Counted from the first letter of the stretch, positions 52,084-61,296 are shown. The stretch is DNA of 64,000 bases from Dyella_B sp036746095 (GCF_036746095.1 NZ_DAIOEU010000001.1:1-64000); one strand, 5' to 3'. Notes: generated by a model from the letters alone, not told the origin. A program made the numbers and translations.

Positions 52084-53397
52084 ATGAGTTACTTCGACCA
52101 CATCAACCCCATCCAACAGGCCGGGGCGGCCAAGGACGCCCTGGCTTTTCGTCATTACGATCCGGCGCGCCTGGTGCTGGGCAAGCGCATGGACGAGCAT
52201 CTCCGTCTGGCCGTGTGCTACTGGCATAACTTCGTATGGCCGGGCGTGGACATGTTCGGCCATGGCACCTTCGGCCGCCCGTGGCACGAAGCCGGCGACC
52301 CGATGCAGCGCGCACGCGAGAAGGCCAACGCCGCGTTCGATTTCTTCAAGCGCCTGGGCACGCCGTTCTACACCTTCCACGACACTGACGTGGCGCCGGA
52401 AGGCAGCAGCTTGTCCGAATACGTGAGCAACCTTTCCGCCATGGTCGACGTGCTGGCCGCCAAGCAGGCCGAGACCGGCGTGAAGCTGCTGTGGGGCACC
52501 GCCAACCTGTTCAGCCATCCGCGCTATGCCGCGGGTGCGGCCAGCAACCCGCAGCCGGAAGTGTTCGCCTGCGCGGCCACCCAGGTGTTCCACGCCATGG
52601 CGGCCACGCATCGCCTGGGCGGCGCCAACTACGTCCTGTGGGGCGGCCGCGAAGGCTATGACACGTTGCTCAACACGGACCTGAAGCGCGAGCGCGAGCA
52701 GCTCGGCCGCTTCTTCAAGATGGTGGTGGAGCACAAGCACAAGATCGGCTTCAAGGGCACCATCCTGATCGAGCCCAAGCCGCAGGAACCCACCAAGCAC
52801 CAGTACGACTACGACACGGCGACCGTGTACGGCTTCCTCAAGGAGTTCGGCCTGGAGCAGGAAGTGAAGGTGAACCTGGAGGCCAACCACGCCACGCTCG
52901 CCGGGCATTCCTTCCATCATGAAGTGGCCACGTCGATCGCGCTGGGCCTGTTCGGCAGCATCGACGCCAACCGCGGCGATCCGCAGAACGGCTGGGATAC
53001 CGACCAGTTCCCCAATAGCGTGGAAGAAATGACGCTGGTGATCTACGAGATCCTGCGCCACGGCGGCTTCACCACCGGCGGTTTCAATTTCGACACCAAG
53101 GTGCGCCGCCAGAGCAGCGATCCGGTCGACTTGTTCCACGGCCACGTCGGCGCGTTCGACACGCTGGCCATCGCTTTGGAGCGCGCGGCCAAGATGATCG
53201 AGCGCGATGCGCTGGCCGAATTCAAGGCCAAGCGTTACGCCGGCTGGGATGCGCCGTTCGGCAAGCAGATCCTGGAAGGCGGTTTCTCGCTGGAATCGCT
53301 GGCGCAGGATGCGGTGAAGCGCGATCTGCGCCCCGCGCATGTTTCAGGTCAGCAGGAACACCTGGAAAACCTTGTCAACGCTTACATCTACAGCTGA
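52084..53397 (+). CDS. xylA: xylose isomerase
   Basis: Converts D-xylose to D-xylulose in the cytoplasm. 437 aa, the length of the class II enzyme. Seen: VCYWHNFVWPGVDMFG, the catalytic-His segment TFHDTDVAPEG, HKHKIGFKGTILIEPKPQEP with the metal-ligand Glu, VNLEANHATLAGHSFHHEV with metal-binding residues, GSIDANRGD, and the late GGFNFDTKVRR. ATG 52084 follows CACAGGAGCACCAC. xylB begins 3 bp after the stop codon. Confidence 0.98.
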   Translation: MSYFDHINPIQQAGAAKDALAFRHYDPARLVLGKRMDEHLRLAVCYWHNFVWPGVDMFGHGTFGRPWHEAGDPMQRAREKANAAFDFFKRLGTPFYTFHDTDVAPEGSSLSEYVSNLSAMVDVLAAKQAETGVKLLWGTANLFSHPRYAAGAASNPQPEVFACAATQVFHAMAATHRLGGANYVLWGGREGYDTLLNTDLKREREQLGRFFKMVVEHKHKIGFKGTILIEPKPQEPTKHQYDYDTATVYGFLKEFGLEQEVKVNLEANHATLAGHSFHHEVATSIALGLFGSIDANRGDPQNGWDTDQFPNSVEEMTLVIYEILRHGGFTTGGFNFDTKVRRQSSDPVDLFHGHVGAFDTLAIALERAAKMIERDALAEFKAKRYAGWDAPFGKQILEGGFSLESLAQDAVKRDLRPAHVSGQQEHLENLVNAYIYS

Positions 53398-53400
53398 CGC

Positions 53401-54885
53401 ATGTTTCTCGGAATCGATCTGGGTACCTCGGCCATCAAGGCCGTTTTGATCGATGCTGCGGGCAAGGTGCGTGCGACCGCTTCGCACGCGCTGAGCCTGT
53501 CCCATCCCCAGCCGCGCTGGTCGGAACAGGACCCGCACGAGTGGTGGCAGGCAGCGCAGTCGGCGATCGAGCAAGTGCTGGCCGAGGCGGGCAGGGCAGG
53601 GATTTCGCCGCGCCAGATCGCCGGCATCGGCCTCTCCGGACAGATGCACGGCGCCACCGTGCTGGACAAGGCCGACCAGGTGCTGCGTCCGGCGATCCTG
53701 TGGAACGACGGCCGCTGCGATGCGCAGTGCGTGACGATGGAAAACTGGCCGGGTTTTCGCCAGATCACCGGCAACCTCGCCATGCCGGGCTTCACCGCGC
53801 CCAAACTGCTGTGGTTGCGCGAGCATGAGCCGCACGTGTTCGAGCGCATCGCCAAGGTGCTGTTGCCGAAGGATTACCTGCGGCTATGCCTGACCGGCGA
53901 ATACGCCACCGATGTTTCCGATGCAGCCGGCACCTTGTGGCTGAATGTCGCCGAGCGCCGCTGGAGCCAGCAGATGCTGGAACTCACTGGCCTGCCGCAG
54001 GATGCGATGCCTTCACTGCATGAAGGCAATGGCGTGACTGGATATTTGAGCCAATCGCTGGCCGATCGCTGGGGTATGCAACGCGTGCCGGTGGCAGCGG
54101 GCGGCGGCGATAACGCGGCTGGCGCGGTTGGCGTCGGCATCGTGCGCCATAAGCAGGCGATGTTGTCGCTGGGTACGTCGGGTGTGTACTTCGCCGTTTC
54201 CGATGGTTATCTCGCGCGTCCCGAGCAGGCGGTCCACAGCTTCTGTCACGCCTTGCCCGGCACGTGGCACTTGATGTCGGTGATGCTCAGTGCAGCGAGT
54301 TGTTTGGACTTCACCGCCAACCTCACCGGCTATGCCGACGTCCCCGCCTTGCTGGCCGATGCGGAACGCACGCCGGTGCGCAGCAATGCGCCGTTCTTCC
54401 TGCCATACCTCAGCGGCGAACGCACGCCGCATAACGACGTGCATGCAGCCGGTGCCTTCACCGGTTTGCGTGGCGATACCGCGCGCGCGGATCTCGCCAA
54501 TGCCACGCTGGAAGGCGTGGGCCTTGGCTTGCTCGACGGCATCGAAGCGGTGGATGCGGCCGGCTTGCATGCCGACGACATCACCGTGATCGGTGGCGGC
54601 TCGCGCAGCGCATATTGGACACAGATGCTGGCCGACATCATCGGCCGGCCGCTGACCTTGCGTGCCGGTGGCGAAGTAGGCGCGGCGCTGGGTGCGGCAC
54701 GCCTGGCGCATCTTGCCGCGGAACCCGGCGCGAAGCTGGAAGATGTGTGCGAAATGCCAGAAATCACCGCCGTGCGTGAACCGGATGCGGGGCGGCATGC
54801 GTATTATCGCGAGCAGCGTCAGCCGATGTTCCGGGCGTTGTATCGCCAGCTGGCCGGTGTGTATCGGGTAAGAGGAACGACATGA
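53401..54885 (+). CDS. xylB: xylulokinase
   Basis: FGGY-family kinase (494 aa) that phosphorylates D-xylulose to xylulose 5-phosphate for the pentose phosphate pathway. The phosphate-1 loop is LGIDLGTSAIKAVLIDAAGK, then GLSGQMHGATVLD and WNDGRCDAQC; the catalytic Asp is in AAGGGDNAAGAVGVG; the phosphate-2 loop LSLGTSGVYFAVSDG and the FGGY signature region with IGGGSRSAYWTQMLADIIGR are present. It starts 3 bp after xylA, so the two are cotranscribed. Confidence 0.97.
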   Translation: MFLGIDLGTSAIKAVLIDAAGKVRATASHALSLSHPQPRWSEQDPHEWWQAAQSAIEQVLAEAGRAGISPRQIAGIGLSGQMHGATVLDKADQVLRPAILWNDGRCDAQCVTMENWPGFRQITGNLAMPGFTAPKLLWLREHEPHVFERIAKVLLPKDYLRLCLTGEYATDVSDAAGTLWLNVAERRWSQQMLELTGLPQDAMPSLHEGNGVTGYLSQSLADRWGMQRVPVAAGGGDNAAGAVGVGIVRHKQAMLSLGTSGVYFAVSDGYLARPEQAVHSFCHALPGTWHLMSVMLSAASCLDFTANLTGYADVPALLADAERTPVRSNAPFFLPYLSGERTPHNDVHAAGAFTGLRGDTARADLANATLEGVGLGLLDGIEAVDAAGLHADDITVIGGGSRSAYWTQMLADIIGRPLTLRAGGEVGAALGAARLAHLAAEPGAKLEDVCEMPEITAVREPDAGRHAYYREQRQPMFRALYRQLAGVYRVRGTT

Positions 54886-54900
54886 GGAAGCTGGGGGTTT

Positions 54901-54939
54901 TACTCCCTCTCCCCTCCGGGGAGAGGGTTGGGGTGAGGG
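54901..54939. repeat. dispersed hairpin repeat (CTCCCCTCCGGGGAGAGG family)
   Basis: ACTCCCTCTCCCC / TCC / GGGGAGAGGG followed by TTGGGGTGAGGGG, 16 bp after xylB. Inside the xyl operon it could attenuate transcription into xylF or protect the xylAB transcript end. Confidence 0.8.
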
Positions 54940-54984
54940 GCTGTGCGGAGCGTGGTGTTGATCTCTTGCGTTCAACCCCTCGCT

Positions 54985-55104
54985 CGTCATTCCGGCGAAG
55001 GCCGGAATCCAGTTTAAATATGCGTCCGAAGGACACCGAATCATTTATGTCGAGTGCTTCGCACAGCGTATTTGCACTGGATTCCGGCCTTCGCCGGAAT
55101 GACG
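54985..55104. repeat. palindromic element between xylB and xylF
   Basis: 120 bp with inverted ends CGTCATTCCGGCGAAGGCCG / CGGCCTTCGCCGGAATGACG, extended by GAATCCAGT / ACTGGATTC for about 29 bp in all. The middle contains TTTATGTCGAGTGCTTCGCA. It closely resembles 57704-57822. Confidence 0.85.
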
Positions 55105-55124
55105 GCAAGGCACGGAAAGGCATA

Positions 55125-56138
55125 ATGGGGGCGCTGAAATATCTCGCGCTGGCAATGTTGTGTACTTTCACCACCACCACCCAAGCCAGCAAAGCCCACC
55201 CCGTCATCGGCTTCTCCATCGACGACCTCCGCCTCGAACGCTGGGCCCACGACCGCGACTACTTCGTCGCCGCCGCCACCAAGCTCGGCGCCACCGTTTA
55301 CGTACAATCGGCCGACGCCAGCGAAGAACGCCAGGTCGCACAGCTGGAAAACCTCATCGCCCGTCGGGTCGACGTGCTGGTGATCGTGCCGTTCAATTCC
55401 AAAGTGCTCAGCAACGTCGTTGCCGAAGCGGAGCAGAACGGTATCAAGGTGATCTCCTACGATCGCCTGATCCTCAACGCCAACGTCGATGCCTACATCA
55501 CCTTCGACAACGAACGCGTCGGCGAGCTGCAAGCGCAGGGCGTGCTGGATCGTGCGCCGAAGGGCAACTATTTCCTGCTCGGCGGTTCGCCCACCGACAA
55601 CAACGCCAAGATCATCCGCCAGGGCCAGATGAAAGTGTTGCAGCCGGCGATCGACAGCGGCGCCATCAAGATCGTCGGGCAGCAGTGGACGCCGGATTGG
55701 GATGCATCCAAGGCATTGCGCATCGTGGAGGATGCGTTGACTGCCAACGCCAACAATATCCAGGGCGTGGTCGCTTCCAATGACGGCACGGCCGGCGGCG
55801 CCGTGCAGGCACTCGCCGCGCAAGGCCTGGCCGGCAAGGTGCCGGTGTCAGGCCAGGATGCCGACCTGGCCGCGGTCAAGCGCGTGATCGACGGCACGCA
55901 GGCCATGACGGTCTACAAGCCGATCAAGAAGATTGCCACGGAAGCGGCGCAACTTGCCGTGCAGCTGGTCCGCGATGAACAACCGCACTACACCACCACC
56001 TTGAACAACGGCACCAAGGATGTGAACACGGTGTTGCTCACGCCCATCCTCTTGACGCAGAAGAACGTGGATGTGGTGATCCAGGACGGCTTCTACACGC
56101 ACGAACAGGTGTACGGCCACGGAGCGGACAAGCCATGA
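55125..56138 (+). CDS. xylF: D-xylose ABC transporter substrate-binding protein
   Basis: 337-aa periplasmic binding protein. ATG 55125 was chosen because GGAAAGG precedes it and it gives a signal peptide (GALKYLALAMLCTFTTTTQA); a longer frame from 54882 reads through the palindromic element and is rejected. The sugar-binding fold is seen in IGFSIDDLRLERWAHDRDYF, ANVDAYITFDNERVGELQAQ, LLGGSPTDNNAKIIRQGQM, GVVASNDGTAGGAVQALAAQ and VPVSGQDADLAAVKRVIDGT, all typical of XylF. The stop overlaps the xylG start (ATGA). Confidence 0.95.
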   Translation: MGALKYLALAMLCTFTTTTQASKAHPVIGFSIDDLRLERWAHDRDYFVAAATKLGATVYVQSADASEERQVAQLENLIARRVDVLVIVPFNSKVLSNVVAEAEQNGIKVISYDRLILNANVDAYITFDNERVGELQAQGVLDRAPKGNYFLLGGSPTDNNAKIIRQGQMKVLQPAIDSGAIKIVGQQWTPDWDASKALRIVEDALTANANNIQGVVASNDGTAGGAVQALAAQGLAGKVPVSGQDADLAAVKRVIDGTQAMTVYKPIKKIATEAAQLAVQLVRDEQPHYTTTLNNGTKDVNTVLLTPILLTQKNVDVVIQDGFYTHEQVYGHGADKP

Positions 56139-57667
56139 GCGATTACCTGTTCGAGATGCGCGATATCCGCAAGTCGTTCGGCGGCGTCAAGGCGCTGGAC
56201 GGCATCGACCTGAAGGTGCGCCCCGGCGAATGCCTCGGTTTGTGCGGCGAAAACGGCGCCGGCAAGTCCACCCTGATGAAGGTGCTGTCGGCGGTGTATC
56301 CGCACGGCACCTGGGAAGGGGAAATCCTTTGGCAAGGCAAGGCGTTGCAGGCGCGTTCGGTGCGCGACAGCGAGCAGGCCGGCATCGTCATCATCCATCA
56401 GGAGCTGATGCTGGTGCCGGAGTTGTCGGTGGTGGAAAACCTCTTCCTCGGCAACGAACTCAAGCTGCCCGGCGGGCGCATGAACTACGAGGCGATGTAC
56501 GCCCGCGCGCATGCCCTGCTGAAAGAGCTGCAGCTGGAAGACGTCAACGTGGCGCTGCCGGTGAAGGCGTTCGGCGGAGGCCATCAACAGCTGTTCGAAA
56601 TCGCCAAGGCGCTGGCCAAGGATGCGCGCCTGCTGATTTTCGACGAGCCGACGTCGTCGCTTTCCAGCAAAGAAACCGAAGTGCTGCTCGGCATCATCGA
56701 GCGGCTCAAGCAGCGCGGCATCGCCTGCATCTACATCTCGCACAAGCTGGACGAAGTGGCGCGCATCTGCGACACCGTTTCCGTGATCCGCGACGGCAAG
56801 CACGTCGCCACCAAGCCGATGAGCGAGCTGGACGAAGACAGCATCATCGCCATGATGGTGGGGCGCCGGCTGGAAACGCTGTATCCGAAAGTGGCACACG
56901 AGATCGGCGAGGTGGTGTTCGAAGCCAGGCACGTCACCTGCTACGACGTCACCGATCCCTCGCGCCAGCGCGTGAAGGATGTTTCGTTCGCGCTGCGGCG
57001 TGGCGAGATCCTTGGCATCGCCGGCTTGGTCGGTGCTGGGCGCACCGAACTGGTCAGCGCGATCTTCGGCGCATATCCCGGGCGCAGCCAGGTCGAGCTG
57101 GTGATGGACGGCAAGCCGCTCAAGATCCGCTCGCCACGCGATGCGATCCGCGCCGGCCTGGGCCTGGTGTCCGAAGACCGCAAGCGCTACGGCATCGTGC
57201 CGCTCTTGGGCGTGGACCAGAACATTACCCTGGCCACGTTGCGGCATTACGCGAGCGCGGGCCATCTCGACAGCGGACGCGAATGGAGCGTGGCCGAGGC
57301 GCAGATTGCCTCGCTGCACATCAAGGCCTCCAGCGCCGCATTGCCGATTGCCAATCTCTCCGGCGGCAACCAGCAAAAAGCGCTGTTCTCGCGCATGCTG
57401 CTGACCAAGCCGCGCATCCTGATCCTGGACGAACCCACGCGCGGCGTGGACGTGGGCGCGAAGGTGGATATCTATCGCCTGATCTTCGAGCTGGCGAAAG
57501 AGGGGATCTCGATCATCCTGGTGTCGTCGGAACTGCCGGAAATTCTCGGCACGAGCGACCGCGTGCTGGTAATGGGCGAGGGGCGCTTGTGCGCGGATCT
57601 GCCGAACGATGGGCTGACGCAGGAGCAGGTAATGGCGGCGGCGATTCCGCAGGCGAAGAGGGCATAA
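56135..57667 (+). CDS. xylG: D-xylose ABC transporter ATP-binding protein
   Basis: 510-aa double ATPase. The first cassette has Walker A GENGAGKSTLMK, a signature region GGGHQQLFEIAKALAKDARL and Walker B LLIFDEPTSSLSSKET. The second has a degenerate P-loop AGLVGAGRTELVSAIFG, with signature LSGGNQQKALFSRMLLTKPR and Walker B ILILDEPTRGVDVGAK, as is normal for sugar ABC importers of this class. Translationally overlapped with xylF. A 218-bp gap holding a repeat separates it from xylH. Confidence 0.97.
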   Translation: MSDYLFEMRDIRKSFGGVKALDGIDLKVRPGECLGLCGENGAGKSTLMKVLSAVYPHGTWEGEILWQGKALQARSVRDSEQAGIVIIHQELMLVPELSVVENLFLGNELKLPGGRMNYEAMYARAHALLKELQLEDVNVALPVKAFGGGHQQLFEIAKALAKDARLLIFDEPTSSLSSKETEVLLGIIERLKQRGIACIYISHKLDEVARICDTVSVIRDGKHVATKPMSELDEDSIIAMMVGRRLETLYPKVAHEIGEVVFEARHVTCYDVTDPSRQRVKDVSFALRRGEILGIAGLVGAGRTELVSAIFGAYPGRSQVELVMDGKPLKIRSPRDAIRAGLGLVSEDRKRYGIVPLLGVDQNITLATLRHYASAGHLDSGREWSVAEAQIASLHIKASSAALPIANLSGGNQQKALFSRMLLTKPRILILDEPTRGVDVGAKVDIYRLIFELAKEGISIILVSSELPEILGTSDRVLVMGEGRLCADLPNDGLTQEQVMAAAIPQAKRA

Positions 57668-57703
57668 GACAGCCTATGTCGTCGATGCTCAATCTTGCCT
57701 CTC

Positions 57704-57822
57704 CGTCATTCCGGCGAATGCCGGAATCCAGTTAAAGATGATGTGCGCAGCACACGACATAAAGGTTTTGCGTGCTTCGCACAACGTATTGAAACTGGAT
57801 TCCAGCTTTCGCTGGAATGACG
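57704..57822. repeat. palindromic element between xylG and xylH
   Basis: 119 bp, starting CGTCATTCCGGCGAATGCCG and ending CCAGCTTTCGCTGGAATGACG, with inner GAATCCAGT / ACTGGATTC and CAGCACACGACATAAAGG. Close relative of 54985-55104. It splits xylFG from xylH. Confidence 0.85.
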
Positions 57823-57885
57823 AACGCTTCGTAGAAACTTCCTGCCGACATTTGGTTTAGGGAATAAACGGGAACACGATTCAAC

Positions 57886-59028
57886 ATGCGCGCACAAGAA
57901 CTCCGCACACTCTTCGTCCGCTACAAGATCCTGGCGCTGCTGCTTGCGCTCGCCGTCATCTGGGTCTTCTTCCACATCGCCACCGACGGCGCCTTCATCA
58001 GCTCGCGCAACATTTCCAATCTGCTGCGCCAGACCTCGATCACCGGCATGCTGGCTTGCGGCATGGTGTTCGTGATCATCGCCGGTGAAATCGATTTGTC
58101 CGTCGGTTCCTTGCTTGGCCTGCTCGGCGGCATCGCCGCGGTGCTCACGGTCAACCTGCAATGGGGCTCGTGGCCGGCCGTGCTGATGGTGCTGGTGCTC
58201 GGGCTCGTCGCCGGCCTGCTCAACGGCTTTATCGTGACGCGGTTGCGCGTGCCATCCTTCATCGTTGGCCTGGGCGGCATGCTCGCTTTTCGCGGCGTAC
58301 TGCAAGGCATTACGCACGGCGCCACCATTGCACCGGTGCCGGCGGACATGGTGTATCTCGCGCAAGGCTACGTGAATCCCACCCTGTCGAATTGGCTGGC
58401 GGCGATCATCTTCGTGGTGCTGGTAGCGATGACCATCATGCGCCGCCGCCGTCGCGCCGCGTTGTCGATTCCGCAATCCGCTGCATGGCGGGATGCCGTA
58501 AAAGTGATCGCCATCGGCGCGGTGATGGTGGGCTTCCTGGTCGCGCTCAACCGCTACAACGGTGTGCCGCTACCGGTGATGATCCTGCTCGCCTTGCTGG
58601 CGATCTTCACCTACCTTGGCACGCAGACGGTTTTCGGACGACACATCTATGCGGTGGGCGGCAATATGGAAGCCAGCCGCCTGTCCGGCATCGACGTGTC
58701 CGGCGTGAAGATGGTGGTGTTTGCGCTGATGGGCTTGATGTGTGCGTTTGCCGGCATCATCAACACCGCGCGTTTGGCGGCAGGGTCGCCTTCCGCAGGT
58801 ACCAACGGCGAACTGGATGCGATTGCGGCGTGCTTCATCGGTGGCGCCTCGATGCGTGGCGGCGCCGGCACCGTGCACGGTGCGCTGATCGGCGCGCTGG
58901 TGATGGCGAGCCTCGACAACGGCATGTCGATGATGGACGTCGACAATTACTGGCAGTTGATCGTGAAGGGATCGATCCTGGTGATTGCCGTGTGGGTGGA
59001 TGTGTTGTCCGGCACCAAGCGCGATTGA
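57886..59028 (+). CDS. xylH: D-xylose ABC transporter permease
   Basis: 380-aa inner-membrane permease of the ribose/xylose class with about ten hydrophobic segments. Family marks are SIGTLLACGMVFVIIAGEID-like sequence (here ITGMLACGMVFVIIAGEIDL), SVGSLLGLLGG, VPSFIVGLGGMLAFRGVLQG, the loop GRHIYAVGGNMEASRLSGID, and the C-terminal AACFIGGASMRGGAGTVHGA. It completes XylFGH. The separation from xylG by a palindromic element suggests expression may be adjusted separately. Confidence 0.95.
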   Translation: MRAQELRTLFVRYKILALLLALAVIWVFFHIATDGAFISSRNISNLLRQTSITGMLACGMVFVIIAGEIDLSVGSLLGLLGGIAAVLTVNLQWGSWPAVLMVLVLGLVAGLLNGFIVTRLRVPSFIVGLGGMLAFRGVLQGITHGATIAPVPADMVYLAQGYVNPTLSNWLAAIIFVVLVAMTIMRRRRRAALSIPQSAAWRDAVKVIAIGAVMVGFLVALNRYNGVPLPVMILLALLAIFTYLGTQTVFGRHIYAVGGNMEASRLSGIDVSGVKMVVFALMGLMCAFAGIINTARLAAGSPSAGTNGELDAIAACFIGGASMRGGAGTVHGALIGALVMASLDNGMSMMDVDNYWQLIVKGSILVIAVWVDVLSGTKRD

Positions 59029-59034
59029 GCATTT

Positions 59035-59105
59035 GTAGGTTGGGGTGCAATCCCACCTTGCCATGCATGTCGGTAACGGATATTGGGGTTCGCGCCCCAA
59101 CCTAC
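59035..59105. repeat. dispersed repeat (GTAGGTTGGGGTGCAATCCC family)
   Basis: 71 bp with ends GTAGGTTGGGGTGCAATCCC and GGGGTTCGCGCCCCAACCTAC, seven bases after xylH; a variant of the 23580 repeat. Confidence 0.7.
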
Positions 59106-59142
59106 GATCGTCGGAGTTGCGAGACACGGAATCTTGCCTTGT

Positions 59143-59170
59143 CGTCATTCCGGTCTTCGCCGGAATGACG
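59143..59170. repeat. short CATTCC/GGAATG palindrome
   Basis: CGTCATTCCGGTCTTCGCCG then GAATGACG; one base differs from the 20262 and 45747 copies and gives a G-T pair in the stem. Confidence 0.85.
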
Positions 59171-59204
59171 ACCCGGAGCTACAAACATTCCTGAGGGTGG
59201 ATGA

Positions 59205-60809
59205 GTGGTCGATACTTCTCGCCGTAATACTTTCAAGCTGCTGCTGACCAGCGCCGCTGCCGCGCCGTTCATGACGAAGGCAAGCACCACACCATGCGCA
59301 CCGTATAAGCCCCAATGGACACACGGCCTGGAAAACCAGCGCCAAGCCGACCTAGGCAACGGCACCTACCTCAACCCCATCGTCGCCGGCGATCACCCCG
59401 ATCCCACCATCCTCAAGGATGGCAGCGACTACTACATGACGTTCACCTCGTTCTGCTACTACCCCGGCATCGTGATCTGGCATTCCACCGACCTGGTGAA
59501 CTGGTCGCCGATCACCGCCGCCCTGCACAAACCGCTCGGCACCATCTTCGCGGTCGACCTGTGCAAGCACGAGGGCCGCTACTTCATCTACATTCCCGCC
59601 GACACCGGCAAGGGCTGGTCCATCCATGTGATCTGGGCCGACGACATCAAAGGCCCATGGAGCGATCCCATCGATATGGGCATCGAGGGCTGCATCGATC
59701 CGGGGCACGTGGTGGGCGAGGATGGCAAGCGCTATCTGTTCGTCAACGGCATTCGCATGGTGCGCCTGACCGATGATGGTCTTGCCGCGGATGGCCCGAT
59801 GCAGCATGCCTACAGTCCGTGGCGCTATCCGGAAGATTGGGTGGTGGAGGATTTCGCGCCGGAAGGGCCGAAGCTTTTGCGCCATGGCGAATGGTTCTAT
59901 CTGATCACCGCCGTGGGCGGCACGGCAGGCCCGCCGACCAGCCATATGGTGATCGCCGCGCGTTCCAAATCCATCCACGGTCCGTGGGAACATTGCCCGC
60001 ACAATCCGCTGGTGCGCACGATCAGTGCAGATGAGCCGTGGTGGTCGCGCGGGCATGCGTCCTTGGTGGAAGGACCAGCGGGCGATTGGTGGATGGTTTA
60101 TCACGGCTACGAGAACGGCTTCCGCACACTGGGGCGCCAGACCTTGCTGTCGCCCATGGAGTGGACTGCAGACGGCTGGTTCAAGGCGACCGGCGGCGAT
60201 CTTTCCAAACCGTTGCCTGCGCCGAAAGGCGGCAAGCGCAGTGCTTCCGGCGCAGCCTTATCGGATGACTACAGCACCAACCGGTTGGGCACGCAGTGGA
60301 CCTTCTACAACCCGAAACCGGAAGACATGCGGCGCGCGAGTTACGAGCCCGGCGGTTTGCGCATCGCCGGCAAGGGCGGGTCACCCGCGGATACTTCTCC
60401 ACTGACGTGCCTGGTTGGCGATCGCTCCTACATTGCCGAAGTAAGCCTGGATCTCGAAGGCGACGCCGAAGGCGGCCTGCTGCTGTTCTACAACCCCAAG
60501 GCATTCGTGGGCGTCGGTTTTACGCCAGACACCATGAAAACCTTCGAATATGCATCGGAACTCACCTGGGCACGCAAGCCCATGCGTACGTCCAGCGTGC
60601 GCGTCCGGCTCGCTAATGACAACAACGTGGTGACGTTCCACTACTCGCACGATGAAGGCAAAACCTGGACGTTGCTCGATCTGCGCATGGAAGTATCTGG
60701 CCTGAATCACAATGTGTTCGGGGAATTCCTAAGTCTCCGCCTCGGCATCTATAGCGCGAAGACAGGCAGCGTGCGTGTGAGAAATTTCATCTATCGCGCC
60801 GTTGCTTGA
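59205..60809 (+). CDS. GH43 beta-xylosidase / alpha-L-arabinofuranosidase
   Basis: 534-aa exported enzyme starting at GTG 59205 behind AGGGTGG. The N-terminus has a Tat-type signal (TSRRNTFKLLLTSAAAAPF). The five-bladed propeller of GH43 shows the general base Asp in VAGDHPDPTILKDGSDYYMT, the pKa-modulating Asp in GIEGCIDPGHV, and the acid Glu in VVEDFAPEGPKLL. A C-terminal beta-sandwich (DDYSTNRLGTQWTFYNPKPE onward) is the GH43 C2-type accessory domain. It would release xylose or arabinose that XylFGH and XylAB then use. Confidence 0.92.
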   Translation: MVDTSRRNTFKLLLTSAAAAPFMTKASTTPCAPYKPQWTHGLENQRQADLGNGTYLNPIVAGDHPDPTILKDGSDYYMTFTSFCYYPGIVIWHSTDLVNWSPITAALHKPLGTIFAVDLCKHEGRYFIYIPADTGKGWSIHVIWADDIKGPWSDPIDMGIEGCIDPGHVVGEDGKRYLFVNGIRMVRLTDDGLAADGPMQHAYSPWRYPEDWVVEDFAPEGPKLLRHGEWFYLITAVGGTAGPPTSHMVIAARSKSIHGPWEHCPHNPLVRTISADEPWWSRGHASLVEGPAGDWWMVYHGYENGFRTLGRQTLLSPMEWTADGWFKATGGDLSKPLPAPKGGKRSASGAALSDDYSTNRLGTQWTFYNPKPEDMRRASYEPGGLRIAGKGGSPADTSPLTCLVGDRSYIAEVSLDLEGDAEGGLLLFYNPKAFVGVGFTPDTMKTFEYASELTWARKPMRTSSVRVRLANDNNVVTFHYSHDEGKTWTLLDLRMEVSGLNHNVFGEFLSLRLGIYSAKTGSVRVRNFIYRAVA

Positions 60810-60882
60810 GCGCATGGCCCATTAGGAAGCGGCAATCCATATTGCACGGATGCTTCTGTGAAAATGGATACCCGCTTCCGCG

Positions 60883-61105
60883 CACTGCTGTCCGGGGAAA
60901 ATGAAGTTCTTCAGAAATGCGCGGGCATAGCACCCGGCATCGAAAATTTCCCATGGAAATTCAGTGCCATCAGCTCGTCATTCCAGCGAAAGCTGGAATC
61001 CAGTGCCTTTGCAGATTTTCAAGTCGCTGGATTCCAGCTTTCGCTGGAATGACGCCGTTTTAGCTTTCCCGCAAGAACGGCGAAAAATTTCCCCGGACAG
61101 CAGTG
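60883..61105. mobile_element. palindromic composite element (CTGCTGTCCGGGG ends), copy 2
   Basis: 223 bp with inverted ends CACTGCTGTCCGGGGAAA / TTTCCCCGGACAGCAGTG. Inside is a 79-bp palindromic element at 60976-61054 (CGTCATTCCAGCGAAAGCTGG ... CCAGCTTTCGCTGGAATGACG) where the 35-kb copy has a single hairpin. The remaining internal sequence is the reverse complement of the copy at 35368-35536. The flanks (CCCGCTTCCGCG ... CGCGAAAACGGGAATGACGG) are halves of another palindrome. Confidence 0.75.
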
Positions 61106-61267
61106 CGCGAAAACGGGAATGACGGCCATGAGGTGAAGAGTTGTCACTTCAGTCTTTGCGTCGACTCTCATGACAACCTGTCGTGACGCCACATTCACGC
61201 CATTTACCAAAACAAAAATCATCGCTTACGAATTTGAATGTTCAAACGCATATCTGCGTTTTTTGAT

Positions 61268-61296
61268 TTGACCTCGCGTGCCTACGCGACTATCGA
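61268..61296 (+). promoter_or_regulatory. candidate sigma-70 promoter for GH12 gene
   Basis: TTGACC (61268-61273), 17-bp spacer, TATCGA (61291-61296). The -10 match is moderate. It would give a leader of about 130 bases before ATG 61436. Confidence 0.45.

Noticed and set aside
54882..55124. Longer N-terminus for xylF
   Set aside because: It reads through the hairpin repeat and palindromic element and would bury the signal peptide; ATG 55125 has a ribosome site.
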